From Cinnamomum chago (Eukaryota > Streptophyta > Magnoliopsida > Laurales > Lauraceae), in contig CP142454.1 of assembly GCA_038049695.1 (NCBI GenBank), positions 74,935,501 through 74,999,500 of the forward strand: 64,000 nt of DNA, in the 5' to 3' direction. Position numbers and translations under genes: made by a program. Below are positions 10,985 to 22,358 of this stretch, piece after piece; the stretch's first letter is position 1; every line of letters begins with the position of its first letter. The notes beneath the pieces were generated by a model. The model saw nothing but the letters and a program-made list of their open reading frames with translations. It ran no database searches and was not told where the DNA came from.

Positions 10985-11395
10985 CTCTTTCGCGTGCTCT
11001 CTCCCTCTCTCGCTCTCACCTCCTCTCGTCTCCCTCTCTCACTTTCATCTCAACTCCATCACGCAGCCCTCACCGTCACCATCAACACACAAATTCCTCC
11101 CACCATCTCCAAAAAAGCCCATCTCTGTTATGCTCCCGCCCTAATCTCGCTCACTCATCCCTCTCTCGCTCTCTACCTCTCTGGCCCTCATCTCCCTCTC
11201 TCACTCTCACCTCATTTCCATCACGCAACCCTCACCCTCTCCCACCATCTCTAAAAAAACCCATCTAAGAAAACCCATCTCGGTTATGCCCTAATCTCCC
11301 TCGCTCATCCCTCTCTCTCTCTCTCTCCTCATTTCCATCACACAACCCTCACCCTCTCCCACCATCTCCCAAAAAACCCATCTCTGTTATACCAG
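10985..11395 (+). repeat. CT-rich tandem repeat, about three units of 120-150 bp
   Basis: Each unit runs from a CTCTCTC-rich stretch through 'tccatcacgca(g/a)ccctcacc' and 'caccatctc..aaaa..cccatctc' to 'ggttatgc'. Three successive copies end directly before the tubulin fragment. The sequence resembles a plant 5' leader that has been duplicated; the ORF through it is not considered real. Confidence 0.65.
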
Positions 11396-11417
11396 GCGCA
11401 GACCCATCTCTCCTTCG

Positions 11418-11503
11418 ACAAGCACTACATGAGGGAGCGAAGCTGATTGACTCTGTCCTTGATGTTGTGAGAAGGGAGGCTGAGAACTGCGATTGTTTGC
11501 AAG
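11418..11503 (+). pseudogene. Captured beta-tubulin exon fragment
   Basis: Translation of 11428-11503 gives [15 protein letters not shown] followed by [10 protein letters not shown]. This is the conserved segment around residues 110-131 of beta-tubulin, the GTP-binding subunit of microtubules, ahead of its glycine-rich phosphate loop. The piece stops at an intact donor (CAAG|GTGG) that is followed by intron-like T-rich DNA, so an exon end and part of the intron were copied. Just upstream 'cactacatgag' fits the HYTEG codons only with one or two bases missing, giving a frameshift. K replaces the family's usual E in EGAEL. Too short to make tubulin; a gene fragment only. Confidence 0.85.
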
Positions 11504-11759
11504 GTGGTTATCTTTTTCTTCTTCTTCAAGTTTTAGGTTTTCTGTTTTTAGCATCAGATTTGATATTGTTGTTTTCAAATTTGTTTCTGGTTTTGTTAGT
11601 AGATCTTGAGATGTTCATTTCTGCTGTTTTGCTTCTGTGCTTGTCCATTTAGTGATTTTTACTGATCTTTTTTTGGTATTGATGATTTTGTTCACTGATT
11701 AGCAGGTTTGATTGATTGATGGGTATTCTTTTTTAGGTGATGTTAGATATTTCTGGGTC

Positions 11760-13440
11760 TTCGTTTCTAGTCGAAGCCCAGGTCCCAGTCACACTGTCGT
11801 TTTCAAGGCTTTCGCTTTCACTTTCAAACAAAAGATCGCGAGAGACAAAGGAAAACTCAAAATAGTGGAGTTTTCTTAACTACAAAGACATCGAGCTTTG
11901 CAAGTGCAAGAGACTCGAGCCCAATGACCGGCAATGTTGGCTATTATGGCGTCTTAAACAATATTATGGAGTTACAATATATCGGTGGGAATCGGATGGT
12001 GTAATTCATGTTGGAAGTAGGTGGGCCTTGTGGATAGGTTCTCAAAACTTTTTGACCCACTTGACTCAGGGATCAACTATCCAGAAGGCTATAACTCAAT
12101 CCAGGATGCAATCCCTCATTCTCATCAACCATGTACAGCAATATAACCTATCTAGAACATAGAAATCAGCAACTACATGCAACAAAATAATCTACAACAA
12201 GTATAGAAGCAGATTATACCTTTGGAGCCCAGTAGTGCTCTAATCGAGGAGAAGACAACCAACTAGAACAAGAACTCTTCTTGAAGCAATTAGAGATCTC
12301 CAAGACCTTGTTGTCTTCCACGCTATGACCCTCTATCAGATCTCTTTTCTCAAGAAGATGTGTGGGATCTCCAAAAGAAAACCCTACTAAAAACTCTAAG
12401 GAACTAGAAGGCAACTAGAAGAGAGAGAAGAGAAGAAAATTGCCCAACACTTGCACAAATAAAGAGGGTTGGGCGTGCACTCTTATGGCTGGACGTCTAA
12501 GGGGTGTATTCCCCTTTAAATAGCCCTCAAGTCTCCTCTCTTATCTCTCTTACTAATTTGTATTAGAAGTCACACTTCCACACAAATCAGTAGCTTACTA
12601 TTACCACTATTAGAAGTCTCACTTCAAATAGAAATAGTAACTTTCTAATTCCTTCCTTTTAGAGTTTAAGTAAGAATAGAATCTTTCTAATACTTGGGCT
12701 AGCGTGGGGACCACTAGGGATTCCTTAGAAAGCTGGCTCCAACTGGGACACCATGACCCCACATCTCATGTGCAATCCGGGCCCACAGTTAATTGCAAAT
12801 AATACCATTATATAAATGCAATTGCACTCCAGTCTTAGGAACAAATTATAATGAAGACCCTAAACTTCCCAATTACCACAAGTAGACCCCTCCATCATTA
12901 TCCATGGATCAATTGGAATAAATCTGTCTCATCCAATCTTAGATCCACATCTTATTATCCTTGAGCCCCAATTAATCACAGTGATCATCGGTACCATCCA
13001 ATTAACTCTTAATCGAGATGGGTGCGCACTTACTAATGATAAATCCATTAATTGGTATAAGAGGATAATGTAGATAGATTCAATCTTGATCATTGCATGT
13101 TCCCACAGTCCTACTACTACGTACCCAAGACACCGAGGTGTTGACCTACAGTTGGCTTCACTCATTAGTGACTCAAAGCAAATGAATAGACAGAAGCTTG
13201 AGTTCATCAATGTCTCATGATTGAGAACCTATTGCTAGGGAATTATGAGAGCAGTCCTTAAATCGAGACAGTATTTCATAAGGTGCTTCTCATGGTCCTT
13301 CAATACATCCAATGTACCAGCACTATGATCCAGAATCTTACATTCTGATGATCGAGACAGATCACATTATCTCATAGTGATCAAAATGCTGTAACATTAT
13401 CAGATGAGATACCCAGTCTCATCACTGGTTGTGAAGTCTA
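11760..13440 (-). other. Retroelement-like non-coding segment nested in the CACTA element
   Basis: The stretch 11990-13440 separates two T-rich intron-like parts. On the minus strand it reads like an LTR with leader: a TATA-like 'ctatttaaa' near 12520, followed by a transcribed-looking CT-rich part and a 3' end '..cctacttccaaca' at about 12008. No matching second LTR, target duplication or retroelement ORF was found, so this is a tentative reading. The portion 11760-11985 may hold another gene fragment but I do not recognise it. Confidence 0.3.
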
Positions 13441-13879
13441 ATTTTTTTTATCAGATGAGATCCTCCTAATTATATTTTAATTTGTTTCTTTGCTATCACA
13501 TTCTTATGGAATTTAGTGTCTTTTCTAGTTTGGTTTGTTTTGCAGGGAGCAGATGGATGATTGAGCAAAAGATGTTTTATTTTTAGATTTTTGATAATGA
13601 TGTTAAACAGTGTTGAAGTAGAATGGATTTGTTTTAGTTGTTGGTTTGTTGTGGATGATTAGGATAAAACTTGCTTGTTTAAATGACAGTTATGAGGTTT
13701 GTTATTTTGAATCTTTGCATAAATTTGTTGCAAGGTTAAAATGAGTTGCACTGTGTGGACTAAGGCACTAGAAATGGCAAGGAATTGGGCAAAGATAAAA
13801 AAGAGCCTTCTGATTTCATATCATTGCATCTCTATTGGTTTCTGGGTCTTTGCTAATTTCAGAGCTCAACTTTAAAAAG

Positions 13880-13951
13880 TTCAACTTCAAAAAGTCCTCT
13901 CCCAAGGTTATGACGATGCCGCATGGACGCTGCAAAGTAAAAGTGGCAGGT
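13880..13951 (+). other. Possible captured exon of unknown gene
   Basis: Reads KVMTMPHGRCKVKVA up to a clean donor (GGCAG|GTAAGCC). It sits between the retroelement-like part and the phosphatase exons. It is coding-like in codon pattern and splice site but I do not recognise the protein; it could also be chance. Confidence 0.25.
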
Positions 13952-14432
13952 AAGCCATAGGGCGAGAAAACCCATGTTTGGAATCACTTATACTTTTGAT
14001 GCTAACTAAGGGGCTAGATCTATTACAGATTTGCTGGAGAAGTAAGACTTGTATTGCATTATCCGAATCTGAATTCTATAAAATCTGGTGGTGTAAGTTC
14101 AATTTTTGTTTTAACTTGAATTGACTGTTGTTGTTATTTTCCTGCTTTCTATAGTTCCTACTCTATAAATTTATTTTTTGTGTTTGATTCTATAATAATT
14201 CATTCCTCTGATGTTTGTGTGTCTTCTCTTTGCATTCAAATAAGACCTACTTCCACCTTCGCGTCTTTAACTGACTGGTCTCATTATAGAGTATACCCGG
14301 TTTTGATTTGAGTGAGATATTAGTAGTGAAAAGTTCATTCCTCCCACTGTGTAATTGGGAAGTCAATTCTTGATTTCTATTGAGAGAGGGTTTAGTATAT
14401 TAACTTCTGAAGCTCAGTTACTCTCAGTGACC

Positions 14433-15903
14433 ATGAGAACTAGGAAACCAAAGCGCCTAGAGGTACATACAACTTGATTTGTTACTTTGTGAACTCAAGT
14501 GTCAAAGATAGGACATTTATCAATCGAATTACGCTTTCTTTCTACTTATGTTTGTGTGTGCAGCCTTTTTGGCCTTCCATTGTAATGAAAAAATGGCTAA
14601 ACATCAAGCCTAAGGTTAATGACTTCAGCTAAGATGAGGTTGATACAGAGACAGAGAGTGAGGATGATGGTATATGACAACAAACTATCTCCTTTTTTCT
14701 GGTCAATCTTGGGGGAGGATGATTGATTCACTTATACATCTAATTGCTCTTATTTATTGTAAAATTTTCTGTTTTATTGTCTGAAGATGGAAAAGGAAAC
14801 AACACGAATCAGGCTCACAGGATGGAGAGGAAGCGATCTGTAAGCCCAGTTCGAGCTTCAGGTAACTATAAATACAAAAAAAAAAAAAAAAAAAATCTTC
14901 TTCTCTATAGAGTCATCATACTCCAGCTCCTGTTAGAAAATTTAAGCTTGGTCGATCTCATGGTAATCTGATGTTATATCTGGTATTTGCACTCATGTAA
15001 CAAGATTGGAAATGAAAATTCTTGCAGCACACAACTGTTGCACTAAGAACACCTTATGATATCATGTTGGTTTATTGTAAGTTTCAAGTAGTATCACTTG
15101 CTTATAGGGGAAAAAGATAATTCCTACAACGGCAAGAATCCAGTGTGTTGAAACTCATCTTATGGACTAGCTGCATGCCTGCATCTCCTTCAGTGAGAAA
15201 TTATACATATGATCAACATATAAAGAACATAACCTGATAACCATGGCCTTGTTGCTGTCTTGTAGGCATTGAACTGAAAAAAGCTTAATTTCCTTTTAAT
15301 GAAACCTGACTTGAACCTACAACTCCATGGACCATGGTTGTGAGATAGTGTCAAACATATAACCTTATAATAATCATTAGATATTTCAGGATATTTATAA
15401 GAACTTAAGAACTTGGGGGGACAATATCATGTTAATTCTTGCTCCACCCACTTTACCGTCTAATCCGATACACCTTCCTCATCAGGCAAATGCTTTGGGT
15501 ACTTGGAAGTGAAGCATTTCATCAAATGATCAATAACGATATCATTTTTTCCCTCTTTTCCTTGTCTGATTCTTATAATGCATCTTTCTTGATCTGAATC
15601 AGCGTGTTTGATCTGTCCAGGAACGCCATCAAATGGTCCTCCATCGAAGCATAGGAGGGGGAAGTTAGAAACTCTTCGTGTCCAATACATAAAATCAAAG
15701 GATGTGAGGTTTGGAAAGTTTGTGTAGATTAAATACTCAGGCATGGATTTGTGAAACATTAAAATAATGTGTTATTTGTATTTTATCATGGTGTGTAGGG
15801 TAACAATTGGCACATGGAATGTTGCGGGAAGAGTTCCACATGAAAATCTTGAGATTGATGAGTGGCTCTGTATGAAAGAAGCAGCAGATATGTACATTCT
15901 TGG
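14433..15903 (+). pseudogene. Captured 5' part of a type I inositol-polyphosphate 5-phosphatase gene
   Basis: Five to six exon pieces keep the order of the plant 5PTase2-like genes, which encode enzymes that remove the 5-phosphate from inositol phosphates and phosphoinositides. Pieces: 14433-14462 (MRTRKPKRLE); 14564-14669 (PFWPSIVMKKWLNIKPKV, then DFS-stop-DEVDTETESEDD); 14787-14861 (GKGNNTNQAHRMERKRS..); possibly 14911-14957; about 15600-15708 (HRRGKLETLRVQYIKSKDVR); 15799-15903 (VTIGTWNVAGRVPHENLEI, then DEWLCMKEAADMYILG). GT-AG sites and phases agree between exons 2 and 3 and between the last two. TWNVAGR and YILG are the start of the catalytic domain. The FQE.VPLNAGNVLG exon and all catalytic residues after it are absent. 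The stop at 14630-14632 (TAA where the family has a Glu codon) kills the frame. A gene fragment carried by the CACTA element, not an enzyme gene. Confidence 0.88.
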
Positions 15904-16601
15904 GTGAGTACTTCCTAATGAAGATGAATTGTTGTAAGTACCTGCTTGCAAAGTTAGTAACATAAAATGCAAAGATTGGAAGGTCAGTTATCAGGCGTGG
16001 TTTCTTGATAGTAGGTAAAATATTGTTTGTATGCACGTAGAATGATTGTGGTGGCTCTTATGACTGAATGAATGAATTTAAGTTGAAAGGGGCGAAAGAG
16101 CTACATGGTCTTGCGAATTTCTTTTGTAATCTATCAGATCCTCGCCTACTTATTGACTTTACAAGTGCCTGGTCATATAAATAATTCTTACTGTCTCATG
16201 CCTTTTATGTTATAATTGATCATGTAGATGAAAACTAATCCTTACTGCCAGACGACGACATTGGCTTAATTGATAGCTTTAAAACATACAAACAAATTGA
16301 TTAACAATAGAATCATGTGTGATATGGTGGGGATGAACAATTAAATGTGTTTAGTTTCCCCCCTCTTGTGGCACCCATCAAGTGTACCGTTTTCTCTCTC
16401 TGTTGCTGCCAAGGGCGGGGACCAGCTCCTCGGAAGAGGAGTGAGGTTCTTTTCTTCGTTTTTAATGCTGATGCTGCTTCTTCTTCTTCTTCTTCCTTCT
16501 TTTTCTTTAGATTTTACTCTGGCTACGTACAAAGGCTACTAAAGCCATTTTAGTATAATGAGTCAAGGCATACAGAGTATGAAGGGAAAACGTGCTCTTA
16601 C

Positions 16602-16694
16602 TTATATATGTATAGCATCTATAAACACAATGCGTGGATTCCCTGCTGGATCATCGTAACCGTCCAACTGCTTGGGAACAGTGTAAGGGGTGCT
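16602..16694 (-). other. Coding-like stretch, possible captured exon, product unknown
   Basis: On the minus strand, after an acceptor-like TTTTTAG, the frame reads TPYTVPKQLDGYDDP then AGNPRIVFIDAI before a stop. The string is far more protein-like than its AT-rich surroundings. It lies in the part of the CACTA element downstream of the phosphatase fragment and in the opposite orientation. I do not recognise the family. Confidence 0.3.
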
Positions 16695-17549
16695 AAAAAG
16701 AGGGGTCCTTGATTTAAGTGCAGATTGCCTTTTGATACTTTTGGAATGCAAGTCCAAGAAGTGTTGGACAAGCATCCATAACCTTCACCCCGCTTCATCA
16801 GAGTATATTTGTTTACTCATTACTGTAACACAGGCAGAATTGGAATCCTCACAAGACAGATTTTAGATGTATGCGTGTGAGACTTTATTTTATATCCTTG
16901 TAAATTTAACATCTTCCAAGATTTTACTTGGCCAACACATACATGCCCATGGATCCATTTCCTGGAGGTACTCATGCAAGTTAAAGTCTCTCTCCTGCTA
17001 CATCAGTAGCCCAACTAGTGAGAAAAAGATTAGAAAAAAAACCAAAACCAAAGTTTTTCTCCTTGCAAAGATGGATCTACAGTGGGAAGGATTGTGCTGA
17101 AAGTATGTCATTTAACTTTTTTTATTGTATTTTAATTATGTCTTCAATATGTGTAGAATTACATAGTGATGGGCTAAACTCCAATTAGAGTAAAAAAGTG
17201 AGGTTTAAAACTTATGAAAGATTGATGCTGCTTTTCAGGATTGTGGGATATTATATGCAAGTCAATGACTTGATGCCACATCATCCATTTTTATTATTTA
17301 TTTTATTTTATTCACGATGGATAATCTTTTATACTTGATTTTTGTAGTGTACAACATCGATATGGCAACACTAGGTAACTTGAGTTGTATGGGTTAAATA
17401 TGTATATGTAAGCTTGTTTATAAAGTTTCTATAGAAATGATATTATTGCTACCTTAGTTGCAGGAATATGCTAAGATGGATCTTTGTAAATTATTGGCAG
17501 GTATTTTTGTGCTTATTGTGGCCTGCAAATTGATAAAATATATATATAT

Positions 17550-18010
17550 TGCTTTTAGCGGCGGCCAAATGACCGTCACTAAAAGCAACTTTTTTAAAAA
17601 ATTGTAAATATTGCTTTTAGCGTCGGCCACATGGCCCCTGCTAAAAACGTTAGCTTTTAGCGGCGGTCATGTAAAAGCAATATTTTCAAAAATATACTAC
17701 TTTTAGTGGCAGTCAGAAAGTTTCTACCGGCGGCCATTTTTAATACTACCGACGGCCAAAAAAAATAAACCCTGCTTTTAACGGCGCTCAAAGGGTCGCC
17801 GCTAAAAAAATTGATTTTTAGCGGCACCCATTTTTACTATAACCGGCGGCCAAAGGGCGACACAAAAATTTTTCTTCGTCGTCCCACAAGCCCACGAGTT
17901 TCTTTGCGACAAAAAACAATAGCGGTCGCCGCTAAAACCTTTACCGTCCAGACATGTACCGACGCCTACCGGCGGCCACACTAACCGACGCTAATAGGCC
18001 GCCGCTGAAT
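17550..18010. repeat. Right subterminal repeats of the CACTA element
   Basis: At least ten copies of 'agcggcggcc' / 'ccgccgctaaa' variants in both orientations, more regular than on the left side. Together with the end at 18028 they fix the right boundary. Confidence 0.8.
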
Positions 18011-18029
18011 GCAGTTTTTCTTGTAGTGT

Positions 18030-18497
18030 TGGGGGGTCAAAAGTTTTGAATGAGACCTAGGGATATACAAAATAGTAACACCCTTATGTTCTACCCTTTG
18101 ATCTATTGCCCACAAGTATTATTAGAAAGAATCATTTTTTTAGACCTAGGGATATACAAAATATTAAGCTCATTAAATCATCATAATCCTTTCAGATATA
18201 TCCCTTAAGTTTAATAGTTTTAGAAGATATCATTTTTCTTTAATGGGTTTTTTATCGGTGATTAACAATTAGAAGTGTCAAGCTTGGAGATTGTGCCAGT
18301 TCATAGGGGGTATTGCGTGTGAGAGGGATGGATTGATGATAGGGGTCCCACATGCAGATAAAAATAGTTGCTCACAGATAATTCTCACAAGATGATGCTC
18401 ATTTGAGAATTTCCTTTTGAGTAAAATTGCTAGTTTGAATCAGAAGAATCACAAATTAATCTACAGGCATTTACTTATCTATTGTTGAAGGCTTCAG
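18030..18497. other. Spacer between CACTA and hAT elements
   Basis: No gene. The phrase 'gacctagggatatacaaaat' occurs twice, near 18053 and 18143, about 90 bases apart. Confidence 0.6.
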
Positions 18498-20019
18498 CTT
18501 GGAGCTAGGGATGGCAGTGGACCGGGGAAAAACGGGTATTCGTCCAAACCCGCCCCGTTTGGACCGGGGATGGACTATACGTATTGGACGGTGGACATAT
18601 ATGGGGATACCCGTATAAACCCGTGCGGGGATGAAGGTGGGGATGGACTTACCCTTACCCCCGCCGCGTACCCGCCCCGCCCCGTCCCCGTTACCAGCTA
18701 AATAAATAACTAAATAAATATATATATATATATATATATAAATACTCTTTTTAGTCTTTTAGCCCTAATTTATTTGCTCCTTCAGCCGCCCACCTCTTCG
18801 GCTCTTCCTCTAACGACCAGTCAGCCTTCACATCTCAGGGAAGTCACCACCACCACCACGGAAGCCTTCACTCTCACTGCTGCCAATCACCACATCGGAA
18901 GGCTGATAAATTTTATGTAAGTTGATTGCTTTGTATATTGTAGAACCTTGTTTCTGCTATGATTTTTTTTTTTACTTCTAGAGCTTTTATTTGGATTTTA
19001 TTGATTACACTGTTTTGCTGCACAGATCTTATCCAATGCATGTCAGTTAGTCCGACTAATGGTGATCTAGTCTTCATATCTTTTATTTAACAATATTTAG
19101 GCGATTCTTTTTTTCAGTTCATCGATTGAATCTTCTGTTTTTCAACGGTTGAGAAATCGTAGAGAAAATAATAGACATTTAGAGGACTAAATTTCCCACA
19201 ATATTCAGACCGATGTGAAAAATTACCGCTGCTAGTCTAATGGTCAATCTTGGATTCTGCTTTTAGTTCGTTGAGATTGTTTCGTTTTCACTACAAACGA
19301 AAAGAATTTCGAAGATGGTAGACACTGTTTCGTTTATTTCGTTTTCTCACCAGCCAAACGGAGATTTAAGACAATGATTCACGAAATCTTCTATTGCTGA
19401 TTATGACACAAAAGACTTGAATAGATAGTATATTAGAGTCAAGTTTCAAAGTTTGTTGAATTTCGTTCTGGTGTATAGTGGAAGTTGTTTAATTTGTTAA
19501 TTAATGATGTAATAGTGATATGGTCCAATAGTATTATCGTGATATTATTTATTAAAAAATTAATTTTTTACTATCACTCAACACATAATTATATCAAAAA
19601 ATTAAGTCAATTTTTATTAGAGAACAAGTGATCACGTGTTCGTGTTTCAACCATTTATATAGTTCTCAATATTAATTTAATGACACATTAATATGACACA
19701 TTTTTCTTTCACTCTAATTTTAACTTTTTGGTTGAAGTATTACAACTGATCTACTGCTATTCCTTATTGAAATTATGAAAAGCACTTACAAGTTATGAAA
19801 AGCACTTACAACTGATCTACAACTTCCTCTTAACTTTTCATAAACTTATATTCCTTATTGAAATTAGTTTTTCACAAATAATGTTAGTGTCGACTTGATT
19901 GGAAAACAACAATGAATGACTGTTATTGTCTAAACATTTAGTTTTACACTTGATTGTTATTATATTCTCAACATGGAGACACTGAAGCTTGAATATTTAC
20001 ATGTAGTTGATTACAAACA

Positions 20020-22358
20020 ATGGAAGGAGAAGCAATGAGAAATAATATGTCAACTCCAGAAACTTCTGCAACACCGGGTGAAAGCAACCAACTTCCAATC
20101 TCTATTGATGAAAATCAATCTACCAACTCAACTCCGATGACTCTTGGTGAAATAGATAGGCATAGATCAATTGTGTGGAATCATTTCAAGAGGAAAACAA
20201 TTGATGGGAAGATAAAGGCTGAGTGCAATGAATGTAAGAAAATGCTTGTTGGTGGTGCTAAGAATGGAACTAGCCACTTGCATGACCATCTTAAAAGTTG
20301 TCCGAGGAAGAAATATAAAAATTTGAAGCAATGTTTATTGGTATCAAACCAATCAAAGAAGGATACCGAGAAAACAATGGAGAACTGGCGATTTGTTCAA
20401 GAGGAGGGGAGGAGGGGATCTTGCCAATATGATTATATTGCATGAATATCCTCTTAGTATGGTTGAGCATCACGGGTTTCAAAAATATTGTCACACTCTT
20501 CAACCAATGTTCAAAATGGTATCCCGCAACACTCTCAGAAATGATGTCCTTCAAATTTACAAAACCGAAAAGGAGAAAACAATGAAGTTGTTGGAAAAAA
20601 CCAAAAGTAGAGTTGCTATTACTACGGACATGTGGTCCTCAAACAATCAAATAAAGGGATACATGGCAATCACCACACACTTTATTGACAATTCTTGGAC
20701 ATTGCAAAGTCGAATTATAAGGTACTAATGATCTTTTATTAGCATGTGTTATTTATTATAAGGTACTAATGATCTTCCATTAACACGCGTTATTTATTAT
20801 CTTTAGATTTTTATATGTGCCTTATCCACATACCAAGGAAGTGCTTGTGGAGTGTTTGATGGATTTTGCTTTTTCGATTGGAACCTTGATAGAAAGTTGA
20901 TAACTTTGACTGTGGATAATTGTACCACTAATGATGCAATTGTGGCTATTTTGATCGATAAACTTCCATTTGGTTCATTAATATTGCATGGTCGGTTGTT
21001 CCATATGCGTTGTTGTGCACATATTCTCAACTTAATTGTCCAAGATGGTTTGAATGTGATTGGAGATGGTATTGAAAGAATTCGTGATAGTGTTGCTTAT
21101 TGGACAGCATCTCCCAAGAGAGTGCAAAAAATTGAAGAGGCAGCTAATCAGATACATATTCCAAGTAACAAGAAGCTTGCTTTTGATGTTAAGACTCGAT
21201 GGAACTCTACTTTTCTCATGCTTCAAACTAGTTTGATTTATAGAGATGTGTTTGCTCGCTTGAAATATCGAGATTCTCATTACAAGATTTGTCCGACTGA
21301 AGATGATTGGGAGGTGGCAAGAGAGATTTGTGAAAAATTGGAATTGTTTCATACTGCAACCAAATTGTTTTCAGGTACAAAGTATCCTACTGCCAATGTA
21401 TACTTTCCAACTATTTGTGGGATAAGAGTAGAAATATCTAAGTGGCTTCAAAGTCCCAAAGATGTGATAAAAGATATGGCCTTGAATATGTTGGAAAAGT
21501 TTAACAAATATTGGAGTGTGATTCATGGTGTTATGGGAATAGCCACTGTTTTAGATCCACGGTATAAGTTGGGAATTTTGGAGTATTACTATGAGAAAAT
21601 GTATGGAGGTGTGGAAGCTTTAAATGAAGTAACGAGGATTAAGGAGCTTTGCTTGGAATTAGTTGGCGAATATGAAGCGAAGTAAGGAAGTCATTATGAA
21701 CCACAACCTTCTCCTCCCCCTCTTCAATCAGATATTGATTCCAACTCTCCATTAATTGATGATCTTTCTGATTTTGATAAGTTTATACAAACAAGAGACA
21801 TAACAAAAGCACGTGGGAGGTCTGAGTTGGATTGCTACTTAGAAGATGGTATGATGCCAAGAACTTCAGATTTTGATGTACTGTCTTTTTGGAAGACAAG
21901 TGGTCCCAAATATCCCCTGCTCCAAATGATTGCTAAAGATCTTTTTGCTATTCCTGTTTCTACCGTTGCCTCGGAATCTGCTTTTAGCACAAGTGGGAGG
22001 GTGATCAGTCCACATCGTAATAGACTTCTTCCAAGTACAGTAGAGGCTTTAATGTGCTCTCAAAGTTGGTTATGTGCTGAAAGACGAGGTAATGAAATAT
22101 TATTTGTATGTGCATCATAATTTTTTTTTGGGGGGTAAAGTATGACTAATGCATTAAATTTTTTTTTTTTTGTTAGGTTCATCTACTTCGACGGGCATGA
22201 AGAGCTACACATTATTGGAGGATCTTGATGTTGATGATGAGGTATATTATTTTAGTTGAAAATTTCTCTTTGGAATATTCTAAATTTTTTTTCTTTTAAT
22301 GATATAGGAAAATGATGTTGAAGAAGTAGATTCTACCACCACCGATGGTGTTAAGTGA
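20020..22358 (+). pseudogene. hAT transposase (BED zinc finger, RICESLEEPER-like), disrupted
   Basis: It would cut and paste the surrounding element. The N-terminal part from 20020 (residues about 48-100) is a BED finger: WNHFKRK, CNEC, then HLHDHLKSC. Next come the RNase-H-like catalytic parts: ITTDMWSSNNQIKGYMAITTHF (first Asp region), TVDNCTTNDA, then HMRCCAHILNLIV and KTRWNSTF. The C-terminal dimerisation segment includes PLLQMIAKDLFAIPVS, TVASESAFS and GRVISPHRNRL. Exon 1 is 20020-20721, and exon 2 starts at 20807 after an 85-base intron. Small 3' exons are 22177-22241 and 22308-22358. Lesions are a frameshift at about 20395-20420, a one-base slip at about 20870, and an in-frame TAA at 21683-21685 with the same frame continuing to 22120. 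With three lesions it is unlikely to make active enzyme, unless some are sequencing errors. Confidence 0.92.
20719..20798 (+). repeat. Tandem duplication forming the transposase intron
   Basis: The 40-base unit starting 'aaggtactaatgatctt' and ending 'ttatttattat' is repeated back to back with about five changes. It includes the splice donor, so there are two possible donors before the single acceptor at 20806. Confidence 0.75.

Larger units (their letters stand above)
10609..18028 (+). mobile_element. CACTA-type element carrying host gene fragments (Pack-CACTA-like)
   Basis: The left end reads CACTACAAGAAAATAC and the right end is its inverted match GTTTTTCTTGTAGTG; 13-14 bases are identical. 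Both ends are followed inward by dense subterminal repeats of a 'tagcggcggcc' motif in both orientations (10630-10945 and 17550-18010), typical of CACTA (En/Spm) elements. The 7420-bp interior shows no TNP2-like transposase. It holds CT-rich tandem repeats, a beta-tubulin exon end (11418-11503) and several exons of a type I inositol-polyphosphate 5-phosphatase (14433-15903), all on the + strand with introns kept, so capture was from DNA and not RNA. The expected 3-bp target duplication is not seen (GGA left, TTG right). If one more base is included at each end, a 4-bp TGGG flanks both sides (10604-10607, 18030-18033). Confidence 0.8.

Noticed and set aside
15460-15759. 99-residue minus-strand ORF
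   Set aside because: Antisense shadow of the captured phosphatase exon (HRRGKLETLRVQY on the plus strand).
20291-21352. Minus-strand ORFs of 75-106 residues
   Set aside because: Shadows of the hAT transposase exons.
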